The notes under the pieces: generated by a model
The model's database searches: none
What the model was told of the DNA's origin: nothing
The model's input: only the letters and a program-made list of their open reading frames with translations
Made by a program: the position numbers and the translations under genes
From: Nonomuraea terrae
GTDB taxonomy: Bacteria > Actinomycetota > Actinomycetes > Streptosporangiales > Streptosporangiaceae
Assembly (NCBI RefSeq): GCF_004348995.1
Contig: NZ_SMKQ01000089.1
Location: forward strand, 1-32,073
Direction of reading: 5' to 3'
DNA length: 32,073 bases
Shown: positions 29,501 through 32,073 of the stretch, piece after piece
Layout: each line of letters starts with the position of its first letter
Numbering within the stretch: position 1 is the first letter of the stretch

Positions 29501-32071
29501 CGCGGGGCGGTGCTCGGCGGGCTCCAGCGTGACGAGGGCGCGCAGGTTCCGTACGCACTCGGCGGCGGACCTGGCGGCGGCGTCCAGGTCGTCGAGGCGG
29601 GCTTGGACGCCGGCCAGGGCGGAGGCGGCCGAGGCCAGCATGGCCCGCAGCCCGGGCTCCGCGTCCGCGAGGCCCCGCAGGCGTGCCACCGCCTCGGCCG
29701 CCGGAACCAGGGCGTCGCGCGGCCTGCCGTACGCGTCCAGCCGGGTGGCGATCAGGTGGAGCCGATGGGCCACGTCGCTGCTGGTCGAAGCCGCCGCCCT
29801 GACGGCCTCGGTCGCCGCGACGCCGAGACACCCCGCCACCTCGGGCAGCACCTCGACGGCCTTGACCTCCTCGAACGCCGTCACCGGCCCCGGCACCCGC
29901 CAGATCTCCGCCATCCTCGGTCCGGCCGCTCGCGACGCCTCGATGCCGGAGAACGCCGACGGCCCACGCCCGGCCGCATGGGACGGTTCGGGGGCAGCGA
30001 ACGCCGTTGCCCCAGGAGGGACGTCCGCGTCCAGGACGGACAGCACAGCGGCCACGTGCGCCGCGAAGTCCGGGTCGCCTCCCGCCGCTTCGAACGCCGC
30101 CACGGCGTTACCCACCCGGCCGGCCTCCAGCAGCGCGCACGCGAGGTTGTGGTGCGCCCGCGCGGCCTCGCCCGAATAGCGCGGATCCTCCTCGGCCAGG
30201 ATGCGGAACCTGGCCGCCGCCTCCTGCGCGGGCTTCAGCGCGTCCGCGCCCGCACCGGCGAGCAGCAGGCACGCCCCCAGCCCGAACAGGGCATCCGCCC
30301 GCCCGGCAGCCGCCTCGTACGGGGGAGCGCCGGCGTAGCTCTCGACGGCCTCCGTCGCCGCGGCGACCGCCTCGCCGAGCCGTCCCACACTCGCCAGCGC
30401 GCTCGACGACCACGTCAGCGCTCCGGCCAGGGCGATGCGGTCCCCGTGCGCGCGCCGGTGCCGGACGGCCAGGTCGGCGAGCGTCACGTTCAGCGCCCGT
30501 AACCCCAGCCCGACGCCGCGCCGCGGCATCGGCACCCCGGCGGACACGATCGCGGCCGGCCCCGGATCGGCGGCGACCAGGGCGAGCGCGGCGTCCAGCA
30601 CGTCGCCCAGCCGGGTGCCGGGGTGCGCCACGGCCTCCCCGACCAGCTCGGCGATCCGGCCGGTGACCAGCGCCCGCAGCGCCGCCCCCACCGGCTCCCT
30701 GCCGGACGTCAGGAGCAGCACGTCGATCATGTGGATGAGCTGCTCGACCGTACGGCCCTCGCGGTCGTGCAACGCGAGCACGAGCCGCTCCAGGCCTTCC
30801 GTCCCGGCGAGCAACTCCCCGACCACGAGCTCAGGCCCGAACGCCCTCAGCCGCCCGCCCTCATGGGGAACGCCAGGCACGACGGCCGGCAGGCCAGCGA
30901 GCTCGGCGGAGGCCGGCGCCGTCAGCGCGAGCGCCGCCACCGCCTGCCGCACGGGCTCTCGTGGCGCGTCCTCCCGCAGGATCTCCTCATCAGGGGATCG
31001 GGACTCGTCCTGCCGGGTGTCCTCCTGGGCGGAGTCGTCGCGTTCCGCGCGGATCCACCGGTCCAGTTCGCGGGCGACGAACCGTCCGAGCAGCCCGCCG
31101 CCCGCACCTTCGGCCGGATCGCCGTCGCGCACCCGCAGCAGGGCGGCCAGGTGGACATGGAACGGCAGCCCGTACACGGGATCGTCGAGTCGCGGCGGAT
31201 CCGGGAGGTCGGCGCGGTCAGGAGCGAACGCCCGCATGGCCGCGAGCGCGTGCTCCGTCCGCTCGGGGAGCGTGAGAGGGCGGATGTTGAGCTGGACGGT
31301 GGTCGTGGTGAGCCGCCGCAACCAGCCGCCCGACGCCGTGTCCAGCCGCCGCCACCCCTCCGCCTCACCCGGCTCCCTGACCAGGAACAGCAGCCGTACG
31401 CGCGGGTTGCGCCCATGCTTGGCCAGCCGCCGGATCAGCTCACCCACCATCGGGTACGACGGCTCCGGCCGATCCACGACCACCAACGTCTCCCGCAGCG
31501 CGTCCAGCTCCACCACCTCGGGCCCGGCCGGGCCGGACAGGAGGTCGTGGACCGGGTCCAACGGCAGGAAACCGGTGTCCCAACCGGCCTGCGCGAGCTC
31601 CGCGCACAGCTGGACCGCCAGCCGCGTCTTCCCCGTGCCGCTGCGTCCGGTGATGACGGCGATCGACAGCGGGTCCGGTTCGGCGGCCCACGAGCGGAGC
31701 TCGTCCAGCTCCTCGTCCCTGCCCAGGAACGGCACCACGGCATGGCGGGCCATCAGCAGCATCCCGTCGGGGCAGCCCTCCGGCGGACGCTCGTGCGCGG
31801 GCGTCAACAGCTTCGGCAGGAACACCGCGCGATCGCCCTCCGCCACACTCTCCAGCGCGTCGGGACCCACTCCTGTCAGCTCCCGGAACCGCTCGTCGCC
31901 CAGCAACGCGGTCACAGGAATGACGTCCAGCCGATGCCCGGCATCCCCGAAAGCCCACCCACGCGACCGACCGCTGGAAAACGAGCGGTCTTCGCGGACA
32001 AGCGACCGACCCCCACCGGAAACGTCGGACTGCCGCCGCCCGCCCCCGGCCGCGGCTCCACGGCCACCCAC
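26591..32071 (-). CDS. Giant STAND-type ATPase with long TPR-like helical repeats (5' end at window edge)
   Basis: At least 1826 residues are present. A Walker A motif GRSGTGKT stands at about 142-149 after VVPFLGRDEELDEL, and a Walker B-like LVVVDRPEP at about 195-203. A winged-helix-like/ARC region follows, then over 1200 residues of alanine-rich helical repeats of TPR type. Such STAND proteins act as switches that oligomerise on ligand binding; in actinomycetes they serve in regulation, signalling or defence, and no specific role can be given here. The frame is open to the last codon, where a GTG stands 2 bp from the window end. The Gly-rich first 40 residues look non-native, so the true start may lie downstream or outside. 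An N-terminal effector domain may lie beyond the edge. A 15-bp repeat (27616-27660) encodes QDRPE units. Confidence 0.82.
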   Translation of the reverse strand: MGGRGAAAGGGRRQSDVSGGGRSLVREDRSFSSGRSRGWAFGDAGHRLDVIPVTALLGDERFRELTGVGPDALESVAEGDRAVFLPKLLTPAHERPPEGCPDGMLLMARHAVVPFLGRDEELDELRSWAAEPDPLSIAVITGRSGTGKTRLAVQLCAELAQAGWDTGFLPLDPVHDLLSGPAGPEVVELDALRETLVVVDRPEPSYPMVGELIRRLAKHGRNPRVRLLFLVREPGEAEGWRRLDTASGGWLRRLTTTTVQLNIRPLTLPERTEHALAAMRAFAPDRADLPDPPRLDDPVYGLPFHVHLAALLRVRDGDPAEGAGGGLLGRFVARELDRWIRAERDDSAQEDTRQDESRSPDEEILREDAPREPVRQAVAALALTAPASAELAGLPAVVPGVPHEGGRLRAFGPELVVGELLAGTEGLERLVLALHDREGRTVEQLIHMIDVLLLTSGREPVGAALRALVTGRIAELVGEAVAHPGTRLGDVLDAALALVAADPGPAAIVSAGVPMPRRGVGLGLRALNVTLADLAVRHRRAHGDRIALAGALTWSSSALASVGRLGEAVAAATEAVESYAGAPPYEAAAGRADALFGLGACLLLAGAGADALKPAQEAAARFRILAEEDPRYSGEAARAHHNLACALLEAGRVGNAVAAFEAAGGDPDFAAHVAAVLSVLDADVPPGATAFAAPEPSHAAGRGPSAFSGIEASRAAGPRMAEIWRVPGPVTAFEEVKAVEVLPEVAGCLGVAATEAVRAAASTSSDVAHRLHLIATRLDAYGRPRDALVPAAEAVARLRGLADAEPGLRAMLASAASALAGVQARLDDLDAAARSAAECVRNLRALVTLEPAEHRPALAAGLLDLGELLLADDRPEEALAPLQEAMTVAADGGAARARRLLGLCLDELGRTADARAQLEIAAELYDVPGAGHLVRGQDGSAEVRARLSRMEPAEPETGEPWLPGLTVTPPQEAVARAEERLAECRRAVEDAGAPGPELVDAYLSAQAVLATAWADAGRAGDGLALATQAAELLQRHAAPGPPHAIAVGMVAAALGRALVGLGRHKEAVPHLLTAIESYEPQAELSVAFRTELAHLLTLETVALSRAACPADAEAAADRLVELYAALVGEGAEPPPALAGALRLQAGIRFARQDAEGALRSVTRALDAVPSPPGDDDARLLTAACLELGGLCLAELGDAQAAGDRLARGTALMARVGTVPGDLIGVHLLALVRLARLRAREEGPAAGAALYARILDMRPLPGADVLGTLVDELSGLVAEMTGTAGLAGPLAAFAEALERDVPLGGAPELHARYARCLAAFGAAAARDGDDEGAVLGAELAVRVYRGLAVVSGAYREPLGVALAELAAVYALSGRVELAVLEQAVGLLGGRPDRTFAEALLGYAAELLERGRAVEALAHCERAADLCDELDDPSVAAAVYAQLGATLAALDRPQAALEAITWSLAELDRADQDRPEQDRPEQDRPEQDRMEPARVRARAIQVRGTVLRAFGREQVAMAHLVEALRLFTALPDPQAAAETAAMIADDLLAAGRPREAAEYAGIAATGHRPGTVKHALATQRLVRCHMMLGALIEANALVENLIRTARRDPDDLTYRAVLADSLAQSSELLPLLRLDGAVEAETRAREAIAIYDELIATGTDQQALHTGRAGACLTLASALRMRDLAAEAISPLREAVAELEQFSPGNPMQGGLLSRAMLMLGDALMEADRPLEAGLVFHRATQVTRDAPARAVAHARLGFCQLDLGRDDAADAALRVSADLLRALPAARQDGDLLRDVLRGRFRLLEKAGRDQEARAVEAELLRLGATP
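27616..27660 (-). repeat. Three exact 15-bp tandem repeats inside the STAND/TPR gene
   Basis: The unit CCTGCTCCGGCCGGT occurs three times in a row, with partial copies on both sides. On the coding strand it adds QDRPE repeats in a charged linker between helical repeats. The length keeps the frame, so copy number may vary between strains without breaking the gene. Confidence 0.9.
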
Positions 32072-32073
32072 CC

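Overview
The window comes from a very GC-rich actinomycete. The gene families, the intergenic repeat and the SpoIIE/TPR-STAND content suggest Streptosporangiales (Nonomuraea- or Streptosporangium-like), but this is inference because there is no rRNA or marker gene. All coding regions show strong third-position GC bias. The longest gene-free stretch is 233 bp (5188-5420), so no gap over 300 bp needs explaining. I saw no tRNA, rRNA, CRISPR array, insertion sequence or prophage gene.

Layout. (1) 1-3136: a single-pass membrane protein, then a fused two-module acyl-CoA dehydrogenase of the FadE6/FadE34 type, closed by a perfect 14-bp stem terminator. (2) 3145-5187 (-): a PAS-PAS-GAF-SpoIIE (RsbU-like) phosphatase. 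(3) 5421-17421: a cell-envelope glycan block. It holds two divergent polytopic GT-C-like proteins, then an operon of a 44-residue DUF2613 protein (TTG start), a GT2, a GT4 and a 1370-residue AftD-type arabinofuranosyltransferase. The aftD 3' end overlaps a convergent acyltransferase-3 gene, which is divergent from a DUF3068/PorA-family gene. (4) 17550-25954: an acyl-CoA/steroid side-chain block. It holds a nitronate-monooxygenase-family flavoprotein, an EchA19-like hydratase and, divergently, a five-gene operon: an acyl-CoA synthetase, a DUF35 protein, Ltp4, Ltp3 and a FadD19-like synthetase. The DUF35-ltp4-ltp3 order matches Rv3521-Rv3522-Rv3523 of Mycobacterium tuberculosis, and echA19/fadD19 belong to the same cholesterol side-chain neighbourhood there. 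(5) 26002-26583: a RibD-C/DHFR-like reductase. (6) 26591 to the edge (-): a giant STAND-type ATPase with TPR-like repeats.

The most unusual element is a pair of 91-bp tandem repeats placed exactly between ltp4 and ltp3. Each copy is an almost complete small ORF (27 codons) whose ATG overlaps or closely follows the preceding stop, and the next period falls on the ltp3 ATG itself. The architecture is that of mycobacterial interspersed repetitive units (MIRUs). Both copies carry a 5-bp hairpin with a GCGA tetraloop just after the start codon.

A second theme is regulation. Boxes fitting the KstR motif (TnnAACnnGTTnnA) occur in several intergenic regions: one perfect match overlaps the -35 of an apparently leaderless promoter for the flavoprotein gene. 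An exact match to the KstR2 motif (AnCAAGnnCTTGnT) lies in the echA19-fadD intergenic region. Together with two thiolase-fold proteins that appear to lack the nucleophilic cysteine, this supports steroid- or bile-acid-type side-chain catabolism under TetR-family control. No ring-degradation gene and no regulator gene is present in the window.
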